This document shows, one piece after another, positions 7,713 through 16,123 of a stretch of 64,000 bases of DNA. Both the position numbers and the translations under genes were made by a program. Source of the DNA: JBCFAY01 sp038562375 (GTDB taxonomy: Bacteria > Bacillota > Clostridia > Christensenellales > CAG-138); the NCBI GenBank assembly GCA_038562375.1, contig JBCFAY010000006.1:1-64000 (forward strand). Direction: 5' to 3'. Each line of letters starts with the position of its first letter. The first letter of the stretch is position 1. The notes under the pieces are model-generated. The model was given only the letters and a program-made list of their open reading frames with translations, was not told the origin of the DNA and made no database searches.

Positions 7713-9080
7713 ATGGCGACTGGTCTTTCAAAAACAAAATGGAACGGTGTAATCGCACAAGCAGATACTACAAGTAGCAGTGCTTCCGTATTTGATGTAC
7801 AACTAACCTATCCCGGTAAAAAAACCGTTCAGGACATCTTGGGCGGCCCGCAAGCAGACTATTCTCTTTTTTGGAAGTCCGCAACTGTTAATGGTCATAA
7901 CAATAATCTTTTTCTCGGTGACAACCTTCCGATTCTACGCCGCTTGCTAAAGAACTCCAGTGTGGCCGGTAGAGTGAAATTGATATATATCGATCCACCA
8001 TACGCAACGAATAGCGTTTTTCAGGCGAAAGGGAAGAAAGATGCTTATCATGATTTGTTACAGGGAGCGGAGTATTTAGAGTTCTTGCGCGAACGACTGA
8101 TCCTTATGCGGGAACTACTCTCAAATGACGGTTCAATCTATGTTCACCTCGATGAAAACATGGCTTTTGAAATTAAAGTGTTGATGGATGAGATCTTCGG
8201 AAAAAGCAACTTTCGAAACTGGATTACACGAAAAAAATGTAGCACGAAAAATACAACGAAGAATCGCTATGGAAATGTATCGGACTACATTCTGTATTAC
8301 ACAAAAACGCCAATGTTTGTTTGGAATCGTCCGTATGACCAGTGGCCAGCAGAGAAAATCCTAAAAGAATATCCTTGTGTCGACCCCAAAACAGGTCGCC
8401 GTTATAAGAAAGTACCTGTACATGCTCCTGGCGAACGAAACGGTGATACCGGGCAGCCTTGGCACGGAATGATGCCCCCTCCAGGAAAGCACTGGCAGTT
8501 CACGCCGGCTCGACTCGATGAGATGGATGCAAACGGAGAGATTTACTGGTCGGCGTCCAACAATCCACGTCGCAAGATATATTTTGATGGTGAAAAAGGC
8601 ATCCCGAAGCAGGACATCTGGCTGGAGTACCGTGATTCCATTAACCAGAATATGAAGCTTACAGGATACCCGACTGAAAAAAACATGGAAATGCTGGAGT
8701 CAATTGTCCTAGCATCATCGAATCCAGGCGATCTCGTTATGGATTGCTTCTGTGGCTCGGGAAGTACCCTACAAGCGGCATACAAACACGACAGGCAGTG
8801 GATTGGTGTTGACAATAGTATTGAGGCTATCTGCACAACACTCCGGCGCTTCCACATGGGCGTTGAGGCAATGGGCGACTATGTGAACCCTACAGACGTG
8901 CCCCAAGATGATTCAAAGCTACTTACCCCAGAGTTCTTCGCACCTACGTTGCTCGAGAGGTGCCCGCTAATTTTGGAAGTTCAAGAAGAGTTCTTAGAAA
9001 CCGCAAAAAGCATCTGGAATGATCCCTGTCCACAGCCTGCCCCGATCAAAGAGGAGAAAGCTAAATATGAACAGAGATGA
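7713..9080 (+). CDS. DNA adenine-N6 or cytosine-N4 methyltransferase (beta class)
   Basis: A 455-residue amino-methyltransferase. The catalytic motif IV, YIDPPYATN, is at about residue 92-100. The AdoMet-binding motif, DCFCGSGSTLQAA, comes late (about 345-357), which is the beta-class motif order; the region between would hold target recognition. It methylates the exocyclic amino group of A or C at the site cut by the neighbouring endonuclease. AAGGAG precedes the ATG. Its last 14 bases overlap the start of the glycosylase gene, so the three enzymes are coupled. Confidence 0.88.
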   Translation: MATGLSKTKWNGVIAQADTTSSSASVFDVQLTYPGKKTVQDILGGPQADYSLFWKSATVNGHNNNLFLGDNLPILRRLLKNSSVAGRVKLIYIDPPYATNSVFQAKGKKDAYHDLLQGAEYLEFLRERLILMRELLSNDGSIYVHLDENMAFEIKVLMDEIFGKSNFRNWITRKKCSTKNTTKNRYGNVSDYILYYTKTPMFVWNRPYDQWPAEKILKEYPCVDPKTGRRYKKVPVHAPGERNGDTGQPWHGMMPPPGKHWQFTPARLDEMDANGEIYWSASNNPRRKIYFDGEKGIPKQDIWLEYRDSINQNMKLTGYPTEKNMEMLESIVLASSNPGDLVMDCFCGSGSTLQAAYKHDRQWIGVDNSIEAICTTLRRFHMGVEAMGDYVNPTDVPQDDSKLLTPEFFAPTLLERCPLILEVQEEFLETAKSIWNDPCPQPAPIKEEKAKYEQR

Positions 9081-9741
9081 CAAGCCCATCACTTACACAT
9101 TTGACTCTCCTGAGATTCGAGCTTTGTGTGCCTCGGACGAGAAACTGGCTATCTTGATTCGGAGATATGGGGATTTGACATATTCCCTACACACCGACGT
9201 GTTTACCTTTTTTGTAGAGACGATCATCGGGCAAATGCTGTCGAACAAGGCAGCAGATAGCATCGCTGCAAGACTATATGCCATCTGTGGTGGTCGGTTG
9301 TCGACTGAGGCTGTTTTAAGGTTCGACCGCGAAATCTTGAGAGGTATCGGACTTTCCGGAAGGAAGGCGGAGTATATTCTTCAGTTTGCAGAGATGATGC
9401 GTGATGTCCCTGACTTTTTTGCCCGGCTAGAGGATGCCTCGGATAGGGCGATCATTAAATGCTTGACCGCTCTTCACGGTATCGGGACATGGTCAGCAAA
9501 GATGTATCTTATCTTTGTGCTGGGCAGGCTTGATGTCTTACCTTATGAAGATGGGGCATTCCAACAAGGCTACAAATGGCTTTACGGTACAATGGATGTC
9601 AAACCTGCGATGATTGAACGCAAATGTGAATCCTGGAGACCATATACAAGTTTGGCTGCACGATACTTGTATCGGGCATTGGATGAAGGTTTGGTGCGAG
9701 ATGTCGGGTTGGAGAGACAGTTGCGGGAAGAATTAGCCTAA
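9067..9741 (+). CDS. HhH-GPD DNA glycosylase (AlkA-like) linked to the R-M genes
   Basis: A 224-residue glycosylase of the HhH-GPD superfamily, closest in pattern to 3-methyladenine glycosylase II. The helix-hairpin-helix CLTALHGIGTWSAKMYL is at 132-148 and the catalytic Asp is expected at 162 in DVLPYEDGAF. No iron-sulfur cysteine cluster is visible at the C-terminus, unlike EndoIII/MutY. The start is ATG 9067, preceded by GAGGAGA; it overlaps the methyltransferase end by 14 bases. Glycosylases are unusual partners for amino-methyltransferases. It might remove damaged or mismethylated bases made by the system, or be an effector. That role is inference. Confidence 0.85.
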   Translation: MNRDDKPITYTFDSPEIRALCASDEKLAILIRRYGDLTYSLHTDVFTFFVETIIGQMLSNKAADSIAARLYAICGGRLSTEAVLRFDREILRGIGLSGRKAEYILQFAEMMRDVPDFFARLEDASDRAIIKCLTALHGIGTWSAKMYLIFVLGRLDVLPYEDGAFQQGYKWLYGTMDVKPAMIERKCESWRPYTSLAARYLYRALDEGLVRDVGLERQLREELA

Positions 9742-9848
9742 TGGTTAATGATTCCTTGAAGTGAGTGTTACTTGGAGTAATGATAGAATCGTTTGCATCC
9801 TTTTTCTTTGATGAAATTGATAATATCATTGGGAAGCAGGGGAATTGA

Positions 9849-9871
9849 AACCGTTACAAGTTGTAACGGTT
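9849..9871. repeat. Perfect 11-bp palindrome
   Basis: AACCGTTACAA and its exact complement TTGTAACGGTT flank a single central G. There is no T-run, so it looks more like a protein-binding site than a terminator. It lies 108 bases after the glycosylase stop, inside the right end of the element. Confidence 0.5.
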
Positions 9872-9967
9872 CGAGAATGAAAGCGGCACGATGATGAGTG
9901 CATTTGAGTGATGTTCAGTATTTTTGTTTGTGTGTATGAAAAATGTTATAAAACTTCTCCGTAAAGA

Positions 9968-10064
9968 CTTATAAAGAGATATAAAGAGTTATAAAACGAT
10001 ATGTGATTTTGCCCATTCTAAAAGGATTTTTGCCGTGAAGATATAAAGACATATAAAGAGTTAT
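9968..10064 (+). repeat. Direct repeats at the right end of the integrative element
   Basis: Two 25-base imperfect direct repeats (9968-9992 and 10040-10064, 22 of 25 identical) are each built from two TATAAAGA units ending in GAGTTAT. They sit 28-124 bases inside the tRNA-derived att sequence, as expected for integrase arm-type sites. The rest of 9742-10091 has no coding frame that I can support. Confidence 0.55.
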
Positions 10065-10091
10065 GTAGCCGTTTTACCCTATCCACAGCAC

Positions 10092-10149
10092 TGGAAATCG
10101 TGTGTGCCCCTTAAAGGCACCGAGAGTTCGAATCTCTCTCTCTCCGCCA
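10092..10149 (+). other. 3' half of tRNA-Ser(GGA): attachment-site duplicate
   Basis: The segment starts at U33 of the anticodon loop (TGGAAA) and continues with TCGTG, a serine-type variable arm (GTGCC/GGCAC), a T arm (GAGAG-TTCGAAT-CTCTC), TCTCTCC, discriminator G and CCA. Upstream, the 5' half is absent: the bases before the loop cannot form the anticodon stem with TCGTG. This is the scar left when an element integrates in a tRNA anticodon loop, so the element lies to the left. It is not a functional tRNA gene. Confidence 0.75.
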
Positions 10150-10155
10150 TATAAG

Positions 10156-10197
10156 AACGCTAACTTTGATACAATGTGTATCGGGATTAGCGTTTTT
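10156..10197 (+). terminator. Terminator of the original tRNA-Ser gene
   Basis: AACGCTAA (10156-10163) pairs with TTAGCGTT (10187-10194), with an inner GATAC/GTATC pair, followed by TTT. It directly follows the tRNA 3' end and is probably original chromosome. Confidence 0.6.
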
Positions 10198-10219
10198 ATT
10201 TTGCACACACCAGCTGTCA

Positions 10220-10243
10220 AAAGGTCTTGATTTCAAGACCTTT
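10220..10243. terminator. Perfect 11-bp hairpin, possible terminator
   Basis: AAAGGTCTTGA and TCAAGACCTTT form a perfect stem with a TT loop, followed 8 bases later by TTTTTT. It may be a second transcription stop in the gene-free stretch 10198-10542. Confidence 0.4.
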
Positions 10244-10264
10244 GGGCGGCTTTTTTGTTTTCTG

Positions 10265-10410
10265 CCGTTTGTCGAGTGCGGCGAAAATACCCGTCTGCTT
10301 TGCGACAAGGCTGATTTTGCCATGCACTCAACAAACGGGTATTCGTAGTGTGTTCACCCAACAAACGGGAACAAAGCGAATTTGAACACTGTGTTCACTC
10401 GACAAACGGG
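10265..10410 (+). repeat. Four copies of a CACTCGACAAACGGG-like motif
   Basis: One inverted copy (10265-10278) and three direct copies (10325-10339, 10355-10369, 10396-10410) share the core ACAAACGG. They are spread over 146 bases of non-coding DNA between the tRNA scar and the DUF488 operon. The irregular spacing argues against CRISPR. They could bind a recombinase or regulator, or mark an old insertion end. Confidence 0.5.
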
Positions 10411-10454
10411 AAGATCGTGGGAACAGGTAACAGCAATATTTTAGATATCTTCCG

Positions 10455-10476
10455 TTCGTGGGAATATGTCCACGAA
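10455..10476. terminator. Hairpin downstream of the DUF488 operon
   Basis: TTCGTGG (10455-10461) and CCACGAA (10470-10476) form a 7-bp stem with an 8-base loop, 67 bases past the stop of the last operon gene. There is no long T-run on the minus strand, so it is a weak terminator candidate. Confidence 0.3.
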
Positions 10477-10542
10477 GTTTTATGGATTTTATCCGTTCTC
10501 TGAAACAAGTCTATATAAGCGTATTTAATCTTGAATATTTTT

Positions 10543-11379
10543 CTATAAATCGAAGATAGTCATTTGCTGATTTGGTGATGGCATCGGGGGATAGAATACA
10601 CCTACTATTATGAATGGGTTAGGAGCCACGTAATGAAATTGTTTGGTCGTACCAAGAAAATAGTATAAGTCTCTATTTAAGAATGAATCAAGATATTTCT
10701 CCTTGACTTTGGCTATGGCCTCGCTTTCATTACCGCCCGCTCTACTCAAGCATTTAAAGTAGAGCATTCCTATTTCCCAATCCTCAATCATCATTGTGGA
10801 TTGCTTTCCAGAATCGTCTTCGAATTTATAAGAGAACTTATACGGCACTTTATGAACAACCTTAAACTCTTCTTCTATTTCCTCCGGAGTTTGAAAGAGA
10901 TTCAATTGTTGGGATAAGCCTTTCAAAATTGCCAATTTATTAGGGTCCCATTCGCGCTCAACCTCTTCGATTGTAAAGTCAAGCACTTTCGCCGGTTTAA
11001 AAACAGCAAGCGAAGTGCTATCCGATTTCGCCTTATCTATCAGCTCCTGAAGATTCGTGTATATCTTCTTGTTTTTAAAGATTATCCTTCGTCGTTCGTC
11101 CCAGTCTGCCTTTTTCGGTTTAGCTTCAACGACAATAGTCGATAAGTCAGGGCGGTATGTTTCTGGACGAAAATCGGCTGTATTTCGCATAGCATCAATT
11201 TCAATCCATGTGTATTTCGGATATTTCTGGTCGATATCGAGTTTCCTGAACGGTACAGGATACAAGCGAATCCACGAGCCGTCTTCAAGAATACCTGCCG
11301 TGCAGACAAGTTCTGAATATTCTTTTGAAATTGTCGGGTAGGTTTTCACGACGATGTAAATCCGCTTTTTATTGTACAT
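10543..11379 (-). CDS. Conserved protein paired with DUF488, function unknown
   Basis: A 278-residue soluble protein I cannot assign. The N-terminal part reads as a beta-rich domain (IYIVVKTYPTISKEYSELV, GILEDGSWIRLYPVPFRKL). The middle is charged and helical, and the C-terminus has KCLSRAGGNESEAIAKVKEK and ends with PNPFIIVGVFYPP. No catalytic motif, membrane segment or signal peptide is visible. Its start codon shares one base with the stop of the DUF488-like gene (TAATG), which implies translational coupling and a joint function. Similar pairs exist elsewhere in bacteria as I recall, but their role is not established. Confidence 0.6.
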   Translation of the reverse strand: MYNKKRIYIVVKTYPTISKEYSELVCTAGILEDGSWIRLYPVPFRKLDIDQKYPKYTWIEIDAMRNTADFRPETYRPDLSTIVVEAKPKKADWDERRRIIFKNKKIYTNLQELIDKAKSDSTSLAVFKPAKVLDFTIEEVEREWDPNKLAILKGLSQQLNLFQTPEEIEEEFKVVHKVPYKFSYKFEDDSGKQSTMMIEDWEIGMLYFKCLSRAGGNESEAIAKVKEKYLDSFLNRDLYYFLGTTKQFHYVAPNPFIIVGVFYPPMPSPNQQMTIFDL

Positions 11380-12245
11380 TACAGGTCTATACTCCTAATC
11401 GTGTACACATTTAACAGATAGTCCCTGATGACGTGCCTGTGGCACATATTAGGCTCTTTCTCGAAGCACATTAACGCTATGCGTACATTGGATCTCAACA
11501 GTGAATACAGATAATTGAGTTGAGGCTCAAGATTTGGGAGAGTTTTCGCATACCTATTAAACAGTTGTTGGTAATCCTCTATGGTATTAAGCGAGCAACG
11601 TTTATCAGATTCAATTCCAAGGTCAGGGATATGGACATATTTAATCCCAACCGTTTCTGCTATATGTTCAAGCTTTCCTTTCGAGAAACCAAATTTACGG
11701 CTTAATGGATTTTTTCGAACATCACACAAAAGCCGAATGTCGTTCCTAATAAGTGTATTTATAAAAGCCTCAATGCTCATTCCCTCATAACCTATTGTGA
11801 ACAATACCTGACTCGTTTGGGCATAACGCAGCCTTTCGTTCTTATACTTCTGAGCCTCATCATCATTAAAGAGGCGGTCTGCAATTTTACTGTTTATTGC
11901 GTAATATGGGTATTCACGATAAGCCTTACGAATAAGGTCTTTGCCACGCTCAGTGGTAATCGAAAACAGATTCTCGCTTTTATAATCTCCAATAGCCCGA
12001 ATGCGTGTGCCTTCGTTCGATAAATAGCTGTCCCGGCAAAGGATATCTACATCTTCCGCGAGCTGAAATGAATACGATCCAAATTTGTATGGGATAAACT
12101 CGTAAAAATCCGAGCCTTCTTTCATCGTGTGTAGGAAAACTAACTTTTGCAAGTCAGTTGATGTTACTCCGCTTTGCAATTGACGAATAAAAGCCAGTAA
12201 AAAGCGTTGTCGCTTATATGTTGGCTGATTATTTGTCTCGCTCAT
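11379..12245 (-). CDS. DUF488 protein with N-terminal winged-helix-like domain
   Basis: A 288-residue two-part protein. Residues 1-130 (LQKLVFLHTMKEGSDFYEF, KFGSYSFQLAEDVDIL) resemble the winged-helix-like domain found in front of some DUF488 proteins. Residues 145-285 are a DUF488 domain, with FTIGYEGMSIEAFI at its start, DVRKNPLSRKFGFSKG, and the CFEKEPNMCHRHVIRDYL motif. The paired Cys and His residues suggest metal binding or redox chemistry, but no reaction is settled. A good AGGAGG precedes the ATG at 12245 and a separate promoter lies upstream, so it is expressed apart from the type I operon. Confidence 0.8.
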   Translation of the reverse strand: MSETNNQPTYKRQRFLLAFIRQLQSGVTSTDLQKLVFLHTMKEGSDFYEFIPYKFGSYSFQLAEDVDILCRDSYLSNEGTRIRAIGDYKSENLFSITTERGKDLIRKAYREYPYYAINSKIADRLFNDDEAQKYKNERLRYAQTSQVLFTIGYEGMSIEAFINTLIRNDIRLLCDVRKNPLSRKFGFSKGKLEHIAETVGIKYVHIPDLGIESDKRCSLNTIEDYQQLFNRYAKTLPNLEPQLNYLYSLLRSNVRIALMCFEKEPNMCHRHVIRDYLLNVYTIRSIDL

Positions 12246-12306
12246 CCTATCACACCTCCTTATTAATTTATCGACTTCTATTATAACAAGAATAATTTCA
12301 ACAAAG

Positions 12307-12334
12307 ATTATATCACATATCTTTTTCTATCCAA
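12307..12334 (-). promoter_or_regulatory. Promoter of the DUF488 operon
   Basis: On the minus strand TTGGAT (12329-12334), a 16-bp spacer and TATAAT (12307-12312) with an upstream TG lie about 60 bases before the DUF488 gene. Confidence 0.55.
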
Positions 12335-12418
12335 AGTATAGAATTAGTATTTCCCATTAGCAAATGGCAAAGTCCATCTTCTCGGACATCACTTTCAAAG
12401 CTGGACGGCGTTCGCAGA

Positions 12419-14701
12419 CTATTCGTCCTCACCCATCATCATATTGTAGTGCTGTTCTTGCTGCAGAGCTTCAAATATCAGCTTAAAGACCGTTTTGTAC
12501 ATGGAAACGTCTGTGCAGTCATCAACATAGTTTAAACCATCGCTAAACCCGACGGAACTTGCGCTGATGTAAGACAGCATAGCTGAAGCAAGGTGGTATT
12601 TCGTGTAGTCGGGCTGTCCGTTTTCTACGGATTCGACGAACTTTTCCTTGTTCTCTTCCAGAACCCTTTTTCGGATATTCACGCAGTCGTAGCCACAAAG
12701 CTGCATAAAGTAGTATTCCAGAATCCTGCGGATAACGTTCAACACGGGGATTGCCGTATCCACCTCTCTGTACTCGCTCCATAATGCCGCATAGGAATTT
12801 TGAACGGGGTTGAAGTTTTCCTTTTCGGTAGGGACTCTGACACAATTCCGCACACAAAGCCTGACCGACGAGTTATTGCTCACTTTGTTCACAATATAGA
12901 ACGATACGCATTTGTAGCGATGCGTCTGGTTATAGGTTATCTCCCTGTGAAAGTAGACGTTGTGGGTCAGCACAAAAATCTGCTTGATATAATCGCCCTG
13001 AACTTGATTATCCAAGTAGCTGGCGTTGTTATGACAGACCTCTACCATCTCTCGCACCAACGTGCTGACAATGAACAGAACGCTGCTATCCATACTCGAA
13101 ACAGGATCGTCGATTACGACAATCTTGTCCTTACTGACATCGGTATCGTTATGGCTTCCACGAACGAGGTGATAAAAATACAGGAAAGCAATGAAGTTGC
13201 GCTCGCCTTCGCTAAGGTTATCAGCGACCTTGCCATCTTGTCGGATAACCTCATAAACGTTCTGCTGACCACGCTTTTCTCTCAGAACAAATCCCTGAAA
13301 GCCTGAATCGCGAAGCAGGTCGTTGATGCTCTTAATGGTCGGCGCAGTGCTGACGATTCGCTTGTTGAGGTCGGCTATATCTACTTCGAGCGCACGGGAT
13401 GCATTCCGACTTTCGTTAATTAGCCGTGTCAGCGTGGTAATGTCCCCTTCTAAATTGGACTTGCTCGTTTGATAAGCGGAAATTTCGCATTGTAGGGTAT
13501 AAGCAATAAGTTCCCAGACTTTTGTTCTACACTCCGCCTGCTTTTGCTGTTTGGCGTTGACAACAGCATTGTTGGATTGTATTTGCTGATTGTACGCAGT
13601 AATAAGCGCATTCAATTCATCACGGATAGTTTTCACGTTTTCAAGATTGACAGCGGACGATGGCTCTTTAATCTTTTCGGCAATTTTCTGACGGTTTATC
13701 TCTATTAACTTTTCGAACAGGGCAAGCTTGTCTTTATATGCCGCCAGGTCGAGTTTCGGAAATACGTCTTGCAGGTTCGATTTCAGTGTGTCGACAAAGC
13801 CCTGCATATCGCTTGTATAGTCCTCTTGGAACTGCCGAAGCGCGTCAATGTCTTCTTGATACTGTGCATCGAAGCAAGCCGAAAGTTGAGTCTCAAAATC
13901 ACCGGGCAGTTCTTGCTGGCAGTACGGGCATTTGCCATTAGCCGCGTCGGTGAAATGCTCATGACCTTGACGCACCCAATCCGTTGCGTTCAGTGCTTTG
14001 ATGAATCCGGCGAACGGAGTGTCCCCACTGCTCGTGATACACTTGCCAAGCAAGTCGTTGCCAGGTGAACCCTTCAACCTCGAAACACCGCCTACTGGCT
14101 GAAACTCTCTATATGTTCGAGCATTGGGGTCAAACGCCGTTTCATACAAAGATTTCAAAGCTTCGATGTCGTGCTGGCTCGGGGACGCGATCTGGAGAAC
14201 CCTTTCCGCAAATTGCGCCTTCCTTTTGTACCCGACTTGTGTCGCGTCAAACCCCTCGCGAATTTTTTTTGCCTTGTCCCAGCAGTCTTCTTGAAAAGTG
14301 TTTAGCAGAGTGCTTATTGCTGCATCTTTACGCTCTTTCTCAACGGTACGCTCCGCGAGTTCTCTGTCCTTTTCAGATTTCAGCTGCGCCTTTTCGGTAA
14401 TCGAAGTCTGTATCTCGATGTTTTGCTCGCCAACGGTAAATACGCCTTTGAGGTTTCCGTAGCCTCGAAAGTTCGCCTCGACAAACTCCTGATTATAGAC
14501 CAAAACGCTATAATCGGCGGAGGACTTGCCTCCCTGCCATATCAGACCGCTGTCAGAGCTAATTTCCCTTGCAATCGTCGACTTTCCCGTGCCGTTGTTG
14601 CCGTAAAAGAAGTTTATTAGGGTCGGCTCGACCGTTTCACCACTAAATGTGGCAGCGTTTAATGTGATTTTTTCGATTGTCGAAGTCATTTTAGTATTCA
14701 T
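12419..14701 (-). CDS. Zinc-hook AAA ATPase (RloC/PrrC-like, AAA_13) in the type I R-M operon
   Basis: An ABC/SMC-like ATPase of about 760 residues. Walker A is GNNGTGKST near residue 34-42, followed by coiled coil. A CPYCQQ zinc-hook candidate is near 258, followed by more coiled coil; the signature LSEGERNF is near 496 and Walker B IVVIDDPVSSMDSS near 527. About 180 C-terminal residues (NSYAALWSEYRE, IRRILEYYF) complete it. RloC and PrrC couple such ATPases to anticodon-nuclease domains that cut tRNA when a linked type I system is inhibited. An Arg-x3-Glu pair is visible (RRILE), but I cannot confirm the full nuclease triad. The start is uncertain among three close ATGs; it overlaps rmuC. 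Confidence 0.8.
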   Translation of the reverse strand: MNTKMTSTIEKITLNAATFSGETVEPTLINFFYGNNGTGKSTIAREISSDSGLIWQGGKSSADYSVLVYNQEFVEANFRGYGNLKGVFTVGEQNIEIQTSITEKAQLKSEKDRELAERTVEKERKDAAISTLLNTFQEDCWDKAKKIREGFDATQVGYKRKAQFAERVLQIASPSQHDIEALKSLYETAFDPNARTYREFQPVGGVSRLKGSPGNDLLGKCITSSGDTPFAGFIKALNATDWVRQGHEHFTDAANGKCPYCQQELPGDFETQLSACFDAQYQEDIDALRQFQEDYTSDMQGFVDTLKSNLQDVFPKLDLAAYKDKLALFEKLIEINRQKIAEKIKEPSSAVNLENVKTIRDELNALITAYNQQIQSNNAVVNAKQQKQAECRTKVWELIAYTLQCEISAYQTSKSNLEGDITTLTRLINESRNASRALEVDIADLNKRIVSTAPTIKSINDLLRDSGFQGFVLREKRGQQNVYEVIRQDGKVADNLSEGERNFIAFLYFYHLVRGSHNDTDVSKDKIVVIDDPVSSMDSSVLFIVSTLVREMVEVCHNNASYLDNQVQGDYIKQIFVLTHNVYFHREITYNQTHRYKCVSFYIVNKVSNNSSVRLCVRNCVRVPTEKENFNPVQNSYAALWSEYREVDTAIPVLNVIRRILEYYFMQLCGYDCVNIRKRVLEENKEKFVESVENGQPDYTKYHLASAMLSYISASSVGFSDGLNYVDDCTDVSMYKTVFKLIFEALQQEQHYNMMMGEDE

Positions 14702-16070
14702 CGTCATCTTCCTTTGCTGCCGCAACTATTAATGAAGTCCCCGCTTCACTCAGTCCCTCTACAGTGCGGAGAGTCCTGTTGATAGCTCGTGTTCGCTTCC
14801 CGACAATCTCCTCTAAGGTTTTATCTGCCGTTTGGATTTGCTTATGGGCTTTATCGAGCATATCACCGAATTTGACAAACTCAGATTTTACCGCCCGTAG
14901 TGTATCCCACACTTCCTGTGACCGCTGCTCAATGGCAAGTGTCTTGAAACCCATCTGGAGCGAACCCAAGAACGCCGAAAGTGTTGTAGCACCAATTGCC
15001 GTAACTTTATACTTTTCTCGCAGTTCCTCAAATAGGGCAGCGTTTTGCACCACCTCAGCATAGAGCCCTTCAGTTGGTAGGAACATCAGCGCAAAGTCCG
15101 TGGTCTTCGGCGGTACGATATATTTGTCATAGATGTCCTTAGCAAAAACCCGTATCTTCTGTGCCAACGAACGTCGTGCCTCATCTATCGCGGGCTTGTC
15201 CTCCGCGTCAAGTAGGCGGTTATAATCCTCAATCGGGAACTTCGAGTCAATCGGCAAAAGCAACGGTGTATCGCCATTGCCGGGCAATTTGATAACAAAC
15301 TCAACTCGCTTGTTGTTGCAAATTTCCACGTTCATCTCATACTGATTCGGAGCGAGAATATCGGAAAGCAGCTTTTCAAGCCGAACCTCTCCGTATGTAC
15401 CACGCTCCTTCACATTGGTGAGCGCATTTTTCAGGCTCTTGGCATCGGCAGCAAGGTTCTTCATCTCACCCAACCCCTGTTGAACGCTATCAAGCTGTTT
15501 GCTGACTAACTCAAATGATTGTGCGAGCCGTGTTTCGAGAGTTTTTTGAAGTTTCTCATCTACCACGGCTTGCATCTGCTCGAGACGCTTTTCGTTGCTT
15601 TCTTGGAGCGATTTCATTTTGCTTTCCAATGTCGCATTGACCTTTTCAATGTTTTCAGTATTGCCACGTTGAATTGAAGACAGACGCGAATCAACCTGCT
15701 CCCCAAACTCACGGAGTTGTTTGTTCGTTTCTTCTCTATTTGCCTGCAACGTTTTCTGCGTCTGCTCTTGTATGGAGGATAGGCGTGTATCAAGTTGTGT
15801 GGAGAACTTGCCAAGCTGCTCGTTCGTTTCCGTCCGGCTCGCCGTCAAAGTCTGCTGAACGCTCTCTTGAATAACGCCAAACCGGCGAAACTGCTCAGTT
15901 GCGCTATCAGATATTTGCTTAGCCACGCTGTCGCGCTGTTCCTCGTAGTTACGCTTCAACAAGGCGACAATCTCACTAATGTCCGACTTGCGCCTACTGA
16001 TAAGCAGCAGGACGATTACAACAACCATCAGCACTATAAGTACCATGTTAAAAATCATCTGGGGTTCCAT
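14691..16070 (-). CDS. rmuC: RmuC-family protein
   Basis: A 459-residue RmuC-type protein. An N-terminal membrane anchor (MVLIVLMVVVIVLLLIS) is followed by a long coiled coil with repeated SSIQ-Q/R-x-T segments (about 60-210), then the RmuC domain. The domain includes GTYGEVRLEKLLSDIL, LPIDSKFPIEDYNRL and FALMFLPTEGLYAEV, a nuclease-like core. RmuC proteins limit DNA inversions and are putative nucleases; here the gene sits inside a restriction operon, which suggests a defence-linked copy. The ATG at 16070 follows GGAGG. It overlaps the ATPase gene by about 10 bases and starts 53 bases after hsdR. Confidence 0.9.
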   Translation of the reverse strand: MEPQMIFNMVLIVLMVVVIVLLLISRRKSDISEIVALLKRNYEEQRDSVAKQISDSATEQFRRFGVIQESVQQTLTASRTETNEQLGKFSTQLDTRLSSIQEQTQKTLQANREETNKQLREFGEQVDSRLSSIQRGNTENIEKVNATLESKMKSLQESNEKRLEQMQAVVDEKLQKTLETRLAQSFELVSKQLDSVQQGLGEMKNLAADAKSLKNALTNVKERGTYGEVRLEKLLSDILAPNQYEMNVEICNNKRVEFVIKLPGNGDTPLLLPIDSKFPIEDYNRLLDAEDKPAIDEARRSLAQKIRVFAKDIYDKYIVPPKTTDFALMFLPTEGLYAEVVQNAALFEELREKYKVTAIGATTLSAFLGSLQMGFKTLAIEQRSQEVWDTLRAVKSEFVKFGDMLDKAHKQIQTADKTLEEIVGKRTRAINRTLRTVEGLSEAGTSLIVAAAKEDDDEY

Positions 16071-16123
16071 AGTTGACCTCCGTTTTATCAATGCGGCTAA
16101 GCCTTACGTTATAACTTTTCTCC

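Noticed and set aside
10092..10149. Functional tRNA-Ser gene
   Set aside because: Only the 3' half from the anticodon loop onward is present; the 5' acceptor and D arm are missing.
10111..10323. 70-codon minus-strand reading frame across the tRNA fragment
   Set aside because: It overlaps the tRNA remnant and its terminator and has no ribosome-binding site; it is an artefact of the tRNA sequence.
9968..10410. Possible CRISPR-like repeats
   Set aside because: Two different short motifs with irregular spacing and no unique spacers of constant length; no cas genes nearby.
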